NCBI GenBank assembly: GCA_026168455.1
Contig: CM047426.1
Span: 59,542,896 to 59,606,895, forward strand
Source: Theocolax elegans
Taxonomy: Eukaryota > Arthropoda > Insecta > Hymenoptera > Cerocephalidae
Direction: 5' to 3'
DNA length: 64,000 nt
The notes under the pieces were generated by a model, which saw only the letters and a list, made by a program, of their open reading frames with translations, had not been told where the DNA came from and did not search any database. Shown one piece after another: positions 21,632 through 32,100 of the stretch (its first letter is position 1; each line of letters begins with the position of its first letter). Made by a program: the position numbers and the translations under genes.

Positions 21632-22560
21632 TTGTTGATTAAAGAAATAATTGATATTACACCGGGAAAATATGTAGAACTAATAAAGTACAAGTTGAAC
21701 GACACGACGTCTCATCCTCGAATCTGTAAAAGTATAGAAAGTTTAATTAAAAAAGTAAATAGTTTGTATTGTCTTAAGCATTATTTAAAATTTTGCATAG
21801 AGCGAGGAACATATCAATCTTGTTTCGATATGGTATATTTCTTTTTCATCTCTAGAAAAGCCAGAAAAATTTTAGGACTTAACTACGCATCTAACGATTT
21901 AAAACTTTTAATTCTTGATAAAGATAAATTATTAGTTTCCGATTGTCCTAGTACTCAATGAAATAGTTTACCCGATAAATTAATGGCGTATACAGATTTT
22001 TTTTTTTTTTTTATGTTATTTAACGTCGCTCTATTTATGCTGCCAGGGCTAATCAGCGACGGAGGTGAACGGTGTGTATGTAAACAAAGTACATGTAGTT
22101 GAAACAGTGGTGCTTGTGTCCATCGAAAGATATCATCGGTCACTGTAATTAGTCTAATAATTACAGTTTCCTGTCCTCCCGATGGAACCACCGCGATCCT
22201 CTTTACATCTTCGCGTCCCTAACGTTCCCTATAGTTCAGATGCCCGTGCCTCTCATGCACTGACAAGTGCACGAAACGCACGCGCACCTGAACTGGCGTT
22301 GCATTATAGTGACACGCCGAGCCACTGAGTCGCGGTGTTCGAAACATGCACATGAAAAAATTTTCAGAGGTACACGTCTGGGATCGAACCTACGACCCTC
22401 GGTGTGAGAGTCGGGAGCTCTACCCATGAGCCACCGCGGCGTATACAGATATTTGTGAACCGTACGTAACGAGAGATGCCCAAATACGATTGTTACGAGC
22501 TGGCTCGTTAAACAGTACAGATTATACTTATGGAAGCGTGAGAATCGCGGCTTCGCCCGC
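21632..22560 (+). pseudogene. Polinton minor-capsid-like protein, split by a SINE
   Basis: An open frame of 109 codons (starting before an ATG) contains ISRKARKILGLNY, then, after a stop at 21959, KLMAYTD. The same frame is picked up on the far side of the SINE as YTDICEPYVTRDAQIRLLRAG and YGSVRIAASPAL. The C-EP...LLR pattern is that of Polinton minor capsid (penton-type) proteins. The SINE at 21998-22437 separates the two parts. Confidence is moderate because similarity was judged from short motifs. Confidence 0.55.
21998..22437 (-). mobile_element. tRNA-derived SINE with 13-bp target duplication
   Basis: Flanked by GGCGTATACAGAT at 21985-21997 and 22438-22450. On the minus strand it begins with a tRNA-like head: A box TGGCTCATGGGTAGAGC, B box GGTTCGATCCC (about 22375-22437). 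It ends in a poly(A) tail (poly(T) at 21998-22012). A core with TTATTTAACGT and GCTAATCAGCGACG (22014-22062) recurs, diverged, at 44391-44575. The insertion interrupts the Polinton capsid gene. Confidence 0.85.
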
Positions 22561-22649
22561 TCTGTAATTGCATAAAACTCGAAATATTAGAAAATAGCAT
22601 AAAGATAGGCTTACCATATTTCAGTTTTCATTGGTTTTAAATAATGTTT

Positions 22650-24001
22650 TTAAAGAACTTCACGGTAGACAACATTTTTTGTTTGTGAACCGTTTGGTAA
22701 TAAAAGAAATTGATTTTCTGATGTACCTGTTCTTGACAAACCAACATACAATTGACCGTGTGAAAAACAATCAGATCGCAAATCAATCCCAACGTATTGA
22801 AATGTCTGACCTTGAGCATTATTAATTGTAATAGCAAACGATACCTTAATTAGGAATTGAAGTCGCTTAAATTGAAAAAGTAAATCAGTAGGGATCATTG
22901 GTACGCGGGGTATAAAAATAGTCGCTTCAATAATATTATTCCGCATGGCTTTAATTTGTAGCCGCGTACCATTACACAATTTTGGAGGTTTTATATTGCG
23001 CAATAGTATTATTGGAACCACGATTTAAAGTTGTAGGTTGTGTGGTGGAAATCCAGCTGGATTAAGAGAATTCAAAAATTCTTGTGGATAATGAACAGCA
23101 TCTTCAGTATTGACTGCAGTATCAATTGATCTGTATTCTTTACTGTCTCCTTTAACATGACCTAAAATAGTATTGTTAATTTCAAAGGCAGAAATGTTCC
23201 GGGGTGTAACAATGGTTCTTTCGCATAGCCAGGAGTATGGTTTCTCTAAAAGGTCATCAATATTCGCATAAACTGAAGAAGTAAAAGTATCAATAGTTTG
23301 CACAATTTTACCTAGTTTTGAATTGACAGATATACAGCCATTTACATTGGACATTGTTCCATTTCCAACACTGAGTAATTGTGATGGAAATTGCGCATTT
23401 CCACCTCCGAGATGAACTCTCATATTTGTTTTTAAATTCAAATTATAAATAGATCTCCATATCGGTGATGATTTAAGACATGCCTTGATTATATCAGCTC
23501 TTGCCCCTCTAGGTATAACTGGCAAAGTTTGCCGAAAATCTCCAGCAAAGACAATAGTTAAACCGCCCATCTAAGATCAAAGATCTAAGATCTCTGAGAG
23601 TTCGATTGATTGCTTCAACATGAGCTCGATGAATCATAGTACATTCGTCCTATACGATAAGTTTTGTATCTTGAAAGATTTTACCAAGAGGACCATTTTT
23701 ACGGATAGAACAAACTCATTCAAGGGTACAGACATTCAAGGGTAGTTTGAAAGTTGAATGAGCTGTTCAACCACCAGCTAGAAGCGATGCGGCAATACCT
23801 GATGATGCTACACCAATAGCTAAGCTACCAGTTGTACGAACGTATGCAAGAAGTAGATTAATTAGAAAAGTTTTGCCAGTGCCTCCAGGAGCATCTAAAA
23901 AAAAAAATTTCTTTTCTATCACTATTCACATTTTTCGTATTAGAATCATATGCTTGACGCTGATCGGGTACTAATTTGGGAAGATTAATATTAATGTACT
24001 C
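22650..24001 (-). pseudogene. Helitron Pif1-like helicase domain
   Basis: Minus strand has Walker A LDAPGGTGKT at about 23870-23900, a Walker B-type block where the expected Trp codon is a stop (TAG, 23650-23652) before DECTMIHRAH, then GGLTIVFAGDFRQTLPVI (about 23570-23515), the C-terminal blocks PPKLCNGTRL and FAITINNAQGQ, and SHGQLYVGLSR. The helicase unwinds DNA for rolling-circle transposition. Frame breaks at about 23022, 23575 and 23760 inactivate it. Confidence 0.8.
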
Positions 24002-25201
24002 TTAAAGCTCATTAATATTAGAGGGACTTCGGTACATTAAATCATAAGGGTTTTCATCATGTAACTCGCTACGAATTGGCGTTGATAAGCCGAAATCATA
24101 TAAGTACCTTACACCCAGACTAACAACCTTATCTTCAATTGCAATAAGAACTCTATTAAAAATATCTTCAAAATAAGTAATGGAGTCATCATTGTTGCGA
24201 CATCTAGCTTGGTATAAAATATCTTTACAGAAATCTTTTTTAAATGAGTCCCATAAAATAAGTGGTTGAGAAGGATTGCAAAATACTACAATAATAGCAA
24301 ATAAATCTCTCAATTTGGATGGAATTTGAGAAATAGAAGCATCTGCAATAGTGTCTTTCAAATGATTATCATTTCCTAGAAGACCTAATGCATTGCAAGC
24401 TGCTTTGAACGTTGGATAAATAACACCATTAACAGTCCGTAAATAATTAAATGAGGTTGGTCCTCGAAGGTGATGTAAAAGCATACGTAGATGAAAACAT
24501 TCACTTTGATTAGGATGAATCGTATACACTCTACCGAGAGCTGTATCTTTTTTGATACCAGGAAAGCCATCGACATCCAATACACGTTTCCTTCTATAGA
24601 ATTTATTATTACTCCAAGTATAATAAGTTGGAACTTCAGACTACAAAAGTGTTTTGGCAAAGTCATCTGATTGACAGAGACTGAAAAAAGCAATGAGAGT
24701 AGTTTTATGCGGATTGTCAAGAACATCATGCAAGTTATCTTCAGAAAAATAAACACGTTGGTTATTTTCTAAATGAACAGCTAAATGGAGCACGGTAGGA
24801 AATCGTTCGTGAGTAGAAAAATCAAAAAATCACCACGTTGCTTCAGAAGTGCATATGTAACGACCATTAATATAGCAATCCAATTCATCTGCGTTATTTT
24901 TAATAGAAAATGTTGCTGAATCTACTCCTTTAGTAATATATTTACAAACATACTTAACAGCTCATACTGAATTGCAAAATTCTGAATTAATCTGGGCATT
25001 AAAAGTTCGTAATAAGTATGCACTATAAGAGACAACCCATCTGTTATCAATATCAATGGTAGTACCGCGTATATTTACAGTAGCCGTGCATCCTCCATCT
25101 TCAGGTTTCCTTCTACGATAGGTTGGATATCCATCATCACCAGTCTGTGTCTCTGATACGAATGAGCGAGGATATTTTTTAGTACACTTGCCATCTTTCA
25201 T
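24002..25201 (-). pseudogene. Helitron Rep C-terminal part and Rep-helicase linker
   Basis: From 25201: CMKDGKCTKKYPRSFV, TGDDGYPTYRRRKPE, NRWVVSYSAYLLRTFNAQIN, ending at a stop at 24962. After a decayed stretch the linker resumes at 24756-24002 with HLRMLLHHLRGPTSF, NYLRTVNGVIYPTFKAACNALGLL and PLILWDSFK. These blocks follow the HUH nuclease in Helitron RepHel proteins. The Tyr-containing KYLFKY-type block expected soon after the stop is too decayed to be sure of. Confidence 0.75.
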
Positions 25202-26320
25202 GCAAGGTGACGATTATTTTGGCGATTATTAGGGTGAGACTGTTGAATTGTAAGATAATACCCATCTTCTCCTCTAGGAAACATAGGAGGATATTGAAGA
25301 GGATCATAGGAACGGTGATGCTCTGATACTCGTTGTATTTGATTATTTCGACAATGCAGAACAATATCTCTTGGACCTTTATCTTCGTCTACCAATAGTA
25401 CAGCAACTTCGTTAACAACTGGAGCATTATAGCGACCTCGATGTTGATTTGTAGGCACACGATCAGAATGAATTATTAATTTGAAATCGTCGTGTGAACT
25501 TAATGTTTTTTCCAAATTATACTTAAAACTTCTAATTAAATTATTATTAAGATGAAAAACATTCTGCAAGGTTTCAATTAATTCTCTACTTAAATTTGGA
25601 ACAATATTCGATCGAAGTGATAACTGGTCAGCATCGGAAAGAAAGTATATTTGTAAAAATTGGTGATTATTATTAGCTGCCGGCAGTAAACTTCCTATGC
25701 TATGGTAAACTTGGCCTTGGATTTTAAAAGTTTGCATAAAATTCTCTTCCACAACTTGTTTCGGTCCAAAAGAAGTCAATTGAAACAAAGTATTATTTTC
25801 TAGCATTATCAAGAAAATGTTTTGATTGTGGATGCAATTCTAAAATTAAATATTTTAGAGGTTGCGGTGGTTCATCAAATTGTAATAACGAAATTTTACC
25901 TCCAGCGCAACACATGCCAGGCGCTTCATCTTTCCATTTCTTAGCACAACAATGAGTACATATTTTATCCATTGCACCAATTTTTACATTTTCTAAATCA
26001 ATATAATTAATATGAGTATCATATTCAAGTGCAGCCCTAGGCGTAGAAACACGTCTATTGTACATAGAACGAATACGCTGATCATCGAGTCTTTGTAAAC
26101 GTCTGACTGATGATTCGCGATGTCTTTGAGAAGAAGTTTGTAAACGTTGTTGTAATAAACGCATTTCTCTGATTGGGCTTATTTCGTGTTCTCGATTATT
26201 AGCAGATAGTGCTCTTAATTGTGATAGTCGAGCTTCACGCTCATCGAAGGTTTCATTCGTTCGAATATAAACCATACGCCTGGCATTGGATGTTTTCCGA
26301 GGTAAATTAGATTTCGGCAT
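25198..26320 (-). pseudogene. Helitron RepHel N-terminal region with Cys cluster
   Basis: Starts with an ATG at 26320. The first 175 residues are Arg-rich with a Cys/His cluster (CTHCCAKKWKDEAPGMCCAG) typical of the Helitron N-terminus. A frameshift near 25800 leads to a second frame (25812-25198) with YHSIGSLLPA, YFLSDADQ and YDPLQYPPMFPRGEDGY, the region that precedes the nuclease. It ends abruptly at the deletion junction, where the post-nuclease segment starts four bases later in another frame. Confidence 0.75.
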
Positions 26321-26330
26321 TGTACACGAA

Positions 26331-28670
26331 ATATATTTATCTTCTATACAAATAAATTAAGAATCAATAGTAAGTAAATAATAAGAATAATTAAGAATTA
26401 CAAATAAGAAGCAATATTAAAATTTACGAATAAAACCCTAAAGACAATGTGTGGTGATCTCAATGGTAGACACAATTGCCTAACATAGACTCAAAGGCAC
26501 CAAGTTTTAAAAAACTTGACATTTTAGTAGCTGTAAATTATTCACCAGTAGCATGAACGGCGCAACGGCCGATCGCCACTTTGTAAAGTTTTAATTGACA
26601 CAACAATTAATAGGCAAATGTTTCCAATAAATCAAACAAATAATTTAACGAAAAATGGAACTCGTTAATTCAATACTTAAAATCTAACGAAAGCTTAACG
26701 TTTACGAAAAATAAATTTTTATCGTAAAACTCAGATGACTCGAACGACCGAGCCCGGCTGATACATATATACTAAGTAGCGATAAACTTGTCGCGTGCAG
26801 CGCCAGACCGTCAGCCACCTATCGGCCAGCGCCTAAACTACCGTGCATCCTGTAAGTGTAAAAACTTTTATTTCTTTAACAATGAAGCAAAACGATTTTT
26901 TATATAAAATATAGCCTATGACACTTCATAGTACATAAAGAAACTACAGTTAAAATTTCGTTACAATCGATTGTGTGAAAAACAAACGCTTCCTCTTTAT
27001 ATAATAGTAAGATAAGATAAGTTAAGATAAGATACTATTAAGATTTCAATTAGTATATTACGTAATAAACAACACCAAACACGTATGTCAGGGGTATTAC
27101 ATACTATTCGTCGATTGCAATTTCACACATTTTAATCTGGTGGGTCTACAGCAACGGGTCAAAATAGGAGCAATCATCTGTATACTCCGTTACTGAGTAT
27201 AGAAAAAAAAATGAATAGAAGATTGGTTTAAATCCAAGTATGCATGGAAACAGTTTACAGAATAGACCTCTTTAAATACTTACATTTCACCTAAGAAATA
27301 TACTTATAAAAAATATAATGATTCGATAATAATGCACAAAATATATTTTAATCTGTTTCATCCAAAAATGCTTTTAATTCACTGGCAGTTATGGCTAGAG
27401 TGAACCCATTCATAAATAGCCGAATAAATAAATAAGCCTCGGTGCTCCGTTTATCACGTAAATTATTAATTAAGCTATCAAGTATTTCATTATTATAGAA
27501 AGCCTTATTTCTTTTTATATTTGTCCGTTGATAGTCTGTACCAAATAACTATCTAGCCCCAATGTCATAATCAACGCTCACTATTCCATGAGGAAGATTT
27601 AGAAGGGACTAAACCTTCCATCTTATCTCATGATATGAGCAGTGAGGTATAATCACACATTAATCGGACTTTTAACAAACTTAAAAGAATGTTTTAAATT
27701 GTAATAATCAATTACTCGGTAAAGCAGTTCTAGAAGGGACGGAACCTTCTATCACATTTCACAAATTGAGCAATTGACTATTAATTACTTAATTATACTT
27801 CATAAAATTTAAAATTACATTTTAAAATTACAAATTATCATTAGATTTAATGTTATTAAAGAATTACATTTAAAGATTTGAATCTCGCGCGCGAAAGGAG
27901 CGAGCGAGCACATGTTAAAGTCTACGCGCGTGCAAAGAAACTATTCGCAGTTACCGGAGCAGCCGAAAGAGTGCTCGCTGGAAGGCGATGACAACTAGTT
28001 TTCTCACTGTCGTTTCGATACTTTCGTACTTGGTTTACTGCTTAAGACGTTTCCCTCAGCAAGGCGCGTAATACGCAAAGGCATGTACGTATATGTGTTG
28101 GTAGCTTATAGCAGTGTAATTTGTTATTTTTCATTTTATTCAAAATTACATTAGAATAAGTCAGAGCTGGACAAGTATTCGACCGAAATTTAATGTTAAA
28201 TGCTTTATAAAAATAAAATAAAAATATGTATAAGACAAAAAAGTATTATCTAAACAAATGGGCGATATCTAAATCACTCAGAGAAATTTCAAGAAATATT
28301 TGACCAAAAGTATTCGTCAAATACTTTTCCTTGAATAGTTTCTTCTATTACTCTTTTTAATGAAAGAAGCATTTTTTAAAATTATAACAAAGATCTGAAC
28401 TTTTTTTTTAATGTATTTGATTAAACGTATTTGTCAAATACTTTTGATCGAATACTTTGTGACATTATTTCAAGTGATTTAAACATCATTTCATTTCTTT
28501 TTTTATGTTTGCCGCAATTTTTAAATTTAGATTTAGAAGAAGATGAACAAAATGTGACAAACAATCGGTCTACTAGTAGACGAAAGAGGTAGTTTATTTA
28601 AAACTATGACGTAAGACTCAGCATGTCCATAACAGCTTAAAACAAAGCCGAACGGCGTGTAAATTAAGGT
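26331..28670. other. Intergenic: AT-rich with two GC-rich patches
   Basis: Patches at 26740-26850 and 27880-28110 (rich in CGCG words) might be promoter or 5' UTR remains of elements. Minus strand 27545-27340 holds a short open segment (YNNEILDSLINNLRDKRS ... ASELKAFLDETD then stop) preceded by TTTGGTACAG, so it could be a terminal exon; I do not recognise it. Two similar 40-bp blocks with AGAAGGGAC lie at 27600 and 27732. ATACTTTT/AAAAGTAT words recur at 28170-28460. Nothing else. Confidence 0.35.
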
Positions 28671-28679
28671 AAAGATAAA

Positions 28680-29150
28680 TGTTGGACAAAACTCCCGCAC
28701 CCGCAATCTAAGTCAGTATGGGCTACCCGTCATTAGAGACGATGTTACAATGGACGAAATCGTTGTGACGACTCAGTTCGATACCTCCTAAATAGGTATG
28801 ATCGGAGGACAAATTTAACGACAGCAATGTGACGGAACTTACTATGAGGAAACATAGTTTGGCTATCCCACAACTCGCAGTAAAAAAGCACCACGATTAA
28901 ATGGTATACCAGCGGAGATCCTCACGGCTCGGTTGATCCACTTGAAAAGAAAAAAAGTGGAGATTCGACAGCGCCGTCGTCGTACAGATAATTGAATTTT
29001 CTCAATACTTTAGGTAAGCTCTACGAAATGCTGCTTCGATTTCGAACTTGGCAGACAGCACATAATGGTGAGGAACTAAACGCCAGATAGTACGGCTTTA
29101 GGAAGAGACGGTCGGCAGTAGGAACAGTCTGTATCACAGTTCAAATCTTA
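28680..29150 (+). pseudogene. R1-type LINE RT fragment, degenerate
   Basis: Plus strand pieces in changing frames read NGIPAEIL-like text near 28900 (shifted), LGKLYEMLLRFRTWQ at 29012-29055 and EELNARQYGFRKRR-like text at 29075-29110 with one stop. These correspond to the RT region preceding the catalytic YADD in R1-type LINEs. Very decayed. Confidence 0.5.
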
Positions 29151-29579
29151 CAAAGATAGACCAATAAATATATTGACAATACTAAACCTATGTAATGTCT
29201 TTATTACTACGAGATGGCCGATCATTACGTATGTTTCTATGGATTGGGTACGTGACATGTTCATCGTTATAATAGCAGAGGTACATAGTTGGTTTCCGCG
29301 TGCGATACGACAATGGCTTGAATTTCGGTATTCTGTAATCGGGTGTGCCACATGCCCATCGCAGGATGTATAGGTTGCGACTGCTTTTCGCAACTAATTC
29401 CAAGTATTTATTTTTACGAATTACAATCAGCAACATAGATTATGATGCTGTTCTATATTTAATAAATCAGTGCAACATTGAAATTATTGATCATTTTTGT
29501 GTCGTCTTATGTTATTAACTTCCCCATTTTATTTTAAGAAAAATTTTTTTTCTTCTATATCAAACTTATGGGTTCAATT

Positions 29580-29843
29580 CATTATCAAATTTTTTTCCGT
29601 ATCTAACGGAGTGCTGATGCTCTCAGTGCCATTAGCGGTTCATCTTGTAGGATACGCGAATCACCTGCTCGACGTCATCGTGACAAACAGCATACGATTG
29701 ACTCGAATGAGACAAAACCAGACAAGGAGATGGATGTATGAATGGAAATTCCTACTAAAAGACGCAGGTGAGAAACCAATTTTAATTGACGAAAATAAGA
29801 GAGAAAAAAACTTAAAGGTTAAAAAAACTAAAATAAAAAGTTA
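29580..29843 (+). pseudogene. R1-type LINE RT fragment with altered YADD
   Basis: Open plus frame with SVPLAVHLVGYANHLLDVIVTNS, where YADD of RT is read as YANH; both catalytic Asp residues are lost. It then reads through an unrelated Lys-rich end. Probably the same relic as 28680-29150, separated by about 430 bp (29151-29579) in which I recognise nothing but a pair of overlapping frames on opposite strands. Confidence 0.45.
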
Positions 29844-30395
29844 AACCTTAGAAGTTTTCCCTCTCTGATCGTAAGGAATTGTTTAAACGTGATGTAAAAT
29901 AATGTTTAAAAAATTGCATATGCTTGGAAAAAAACAATGTTCCAAGAGTCACAAAATACCTAAGTTCTATTAAGTTGGAAATATTTGTGACTGGTGTCTC
30001 GCCCTGTAGTCGACACTTCCACCCGCAAGTATTATCCCTATATACCTACAAATATATAGCTTATAAAACAAAGTACAAACACACTAAGTATCTATTTTCA
30101 TGAGTTAATTTATAATGTACCAATCACATTAGACATTTATATCATTAGGCTTTTGAAATACTAAAAAAGACTTATCTGATAAACAGAGCCACCGGGGTTG
30201 AATAATCATCAATAATATATTTTTTTCAAAAAAAACTTTTCCTGTTATGTTTGTCACTTGAAATTTTGGCATGAGATAACACCTGATTTGTCAGATGATT
30301 TTATACCTGAGTTTTTGCAGTAGGGGTACAAATGGAGACTGCAACAAACAGCCCAAAAGACAGAATTACTATACCCGACGAGACAATAAAAGGAT
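29844..30395. other. AT-rich spacer
   Basis: No gene, RNA or repeat boundary recognised before the dispersed repeat that starts at 30396. Confidence 0.45.
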
Positions 30396-30651
30396 GTCTA
30401 TTAAGTTAGCCCGGCCACTTTAAAAGCCCCAATATTAACTATCCTAGAATTTATTGCTATTTTATTGCTAAATTATTGTGCCCAAATCAATTTTATTGCT
30501 CCATCCGATTCTGAGAAACAGCGGTTGGACCAACTTAAATCTTAAGTTGGATCAGCCACTGCTGTAACTTGGCCCCTAATTAACATTTTCAACTGATTCC
30601 AACGGTCAAATTTATTGCTAATTTATTGCTTTTCGATGGTTTAAAGGAAAA
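30396..30651 (+). repeat. Dispersed repeat, copy A (inverted partner at 55972-56225)
   Basis: Runs from ATGTCTATTAAGTTAGCCC to CGATGGTTTAAAGGAA and is matched in reverse by copy B. It contains several TTTATTGCTA words and a central near-palindrome (CCAACTTAAATCTTAAGTTGG, about 30527). Parts recur at 30760-30845, 48640-48700 and 52343-52415. It could be a MITE or the outer part of a transposon terminal repeat. Confidence 0.75.
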
Positions 30652-30734
30652 ATGCTAAAAGTTAATTAATACGCCAATTACAAAATTCAGGGATTCACAT
30701 TTTTTCGCAAAATACATAATAGGTGATTCAGCGC

Positions 30735-31537
30735 AAAAATTAATAAACCATCATTTAGTGCTAATTTATTGCTAACAATCATAAAAAATTTTATTGTCTA
30801 ACCGATTCCGGGAAACAGCGGTTGGGTCAAATTAAATCTTAGAGTCATGGACCTTTTTCCCAAACGACAAAACTCTCACCAATCAGAAGCTCGGGATTTT
30901 AAAAATTCCCAGCAATGACAGACGAGCTTTTATTAGAAAATAAACATATGCGAGTATCAAAATGTTGATAATGTAGATTTATATTTTTTCTTATGGTAAC
31001 AGATTTTCGATCGGTATAATTAATTAATTTAATTCCGATTCGTAAGGTGGCGTTAAATTTAAAAGTCTTTAAAATATTATTAGGAGCGGTCGATGACTCG
31101 GGCGGTAAGGCTCTTGCCTTCTGAATCTGACACTACTCAAGGGGCGCAGGTTCGAATCTCCGTCAGTCCGAAATTTTCGGGAGCACTTACTCATAAGTGT
31201 TTCTCGGATTTATCGGTGGCGGAGATCGATCCTGAACTCCGATTAGACTAAGTAAAAATTAAAAAAAATTACTTAGATAGTAAAAAATGCGTGCTTGTAA
31301 AAGTACAAAAATTGTACTTTGATACAATTAAAAGTGACAATGTGGAAGAGAAAATATAAAGACACGAAATAGTGGCTATATAACTCGGTTGAGTTGAGCC
31401 AATAAATAACCAATTTAAAAATTTTAAAAATATTATTATCTGTGGATAAAGGGGCGGGGGGAAGGGGGTGCGCGCCACCCCAGCGATAAACTAAAATAAT
31501 AAAAAAGTAAATTGTTCGAACAGTATTAGGTACGTCA
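30735..31537 (+). repeat. Left terminal-like repeat of the MULE region
   Basis: Segments 30835-31082 and 31427-31537 match the reverse complement of 48332-48650 (for example AGTCATGGACC near 30848, AAGGTGGCGTTAAATTT near 31045 and CCTAATACTGTTCG, reverse, near 31533). The two segments are separated by a SINE absent from the partner copy. Position just upstream of the MULE gene, with the partner inverted beyond the putative gene end, suggests long terminal inverted repeats, as MULEs often have. No flanking duplication was found. Confidence 0.5.
31083..31426 (+). mobile_element. tRNA-derived SINE, with empty-site evidence
   Basis: Head with A box TGACTCGGGCGGTAAGGC and B box GGTTCGAATCT (31093-31160). 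Flanked by AAAATATTATTA at 31071-31082 and 31427-31438. The inverted partner copy of the host repeat has the uninterrupted site (48402-48419), which confirms the insertion limits. Body about 344 bp; the 3' part is AT-rich. Confidence 0.8.
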
Positions 31538-31785
31538 TTTTTTATCGTGCCACCTCCCATCTGTGCATTGTATATGCGCCTGATATTCTCATCAGCAGAA
31601 AGCGTAGTCGGTACTGCGTAGACGGTGAGCCGATGTATAAACGTCGGCGATTCTTGCGAAAATGCAGTTACAACAATAATCTTTTTAGATAGATATGAAT
31701 TTTGTTCGTACTTACGAGCTAAATGGCTTATTCGATATTTTGGAAAATATTGACGCCCATCTCCTTTTTGTAACTCTACTTGCAT
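31273..31785 (-). CDS. Hypothetical 170-codon frame, divergent from the MULE gene
   Basis: ATG at 31785 in MQVELQKGDGRQYFPKYR; the ATG lies about 190 bp from the MULE exon-1 ATG in divergent orientation. A consensus donor (GTAAGTAC) occurs after ISHLA (about 31718), so only the first 22 residues might be coding as a first exon. The rest of the frame runs into the terminal repeat and SINE and is probably fortuitous. Unrecognised. Confidence 0.2.
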   Translation of the reverse strand: MQVELQKGDGRQYFPKYRISHLARKYEQNSYLSKKIIVVTAFSQESPTFIHRLTVYAVPTTLSADENIRRIYNAQMGGGTIKNDVPNTVRTIYFFIILVYRWGGAHPLPPAPLSTDNNIFKIFKLVIYWLNSTELYSHYFVSLYFLFHIVTFNCIKVQFLYFYKHAFFTI

Positions 31786-32100
31786 TTCGCTAAGCTTAGA
31801 TGTTACCAGAAGCGTTCTTAAAACTACTTAAAGGAAGATAAATGAATTGGACAAGTTTGCATATTGTTCAAAAACATTTTATCATAAACAGGTAATTTAG
31901 TCTTGCGAGCGTATTTTGTTTTTTCTGCGATCTTTTCAACTTAACCTTTAATGCCGCCCACGAGAGAGAGCCGAGATGGATGACGTCCTCAAGTCATTAC
32001 ACGGTTTCCAATATTCCGGATATAATTACGGAAAGAAAGACAAATTTGGGACACGGTAAGTAGAAATAATGTAGTAATGATAAGTATAAAGTAGAATATA

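Larger units (their letters stand above)
18336..22560 (+). mobile_element. Polinton/Maverick relic
   Basis: Four Polinton-type genes lie in the same direction: protein-primed DNA polymerase B, a packaging-type ATPase, a retrovirus-like integrase and a minor-capsid-like protein. That set together is diagnostic of Polintons (and related adinto-like viruses). The relic is about 4.2 kb against the usual 15-20 kb, has no terminal inverted repeats in view, and every gene has stops. No major capsid or protease was found. Confidence 0.8.
22600..26330 (-). mobile_element. Helitron relic lacking the HUH nuclease core
   Basis: Minus strand from 26320: an N-terminal region with a Cys cluster, the pre-nuclease domain, the segment just after the nuclease, then a Pif1-family helicase. 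Order is that of RepHel of Helitrons. The HUH segment is missing at a single junction near 25203. Frameshifts and stops occur in the helicase. Terminal TC and CTRR-hairpin ends could not be placed with confidence. Confidence 0.8.

Noticed and set aside
22560..22630. Helitron 3' terminal hairpin and CTRR end
   Set aside because: A CTAA-type end can be read near 22592, but no hairpin precedes it convincingly.
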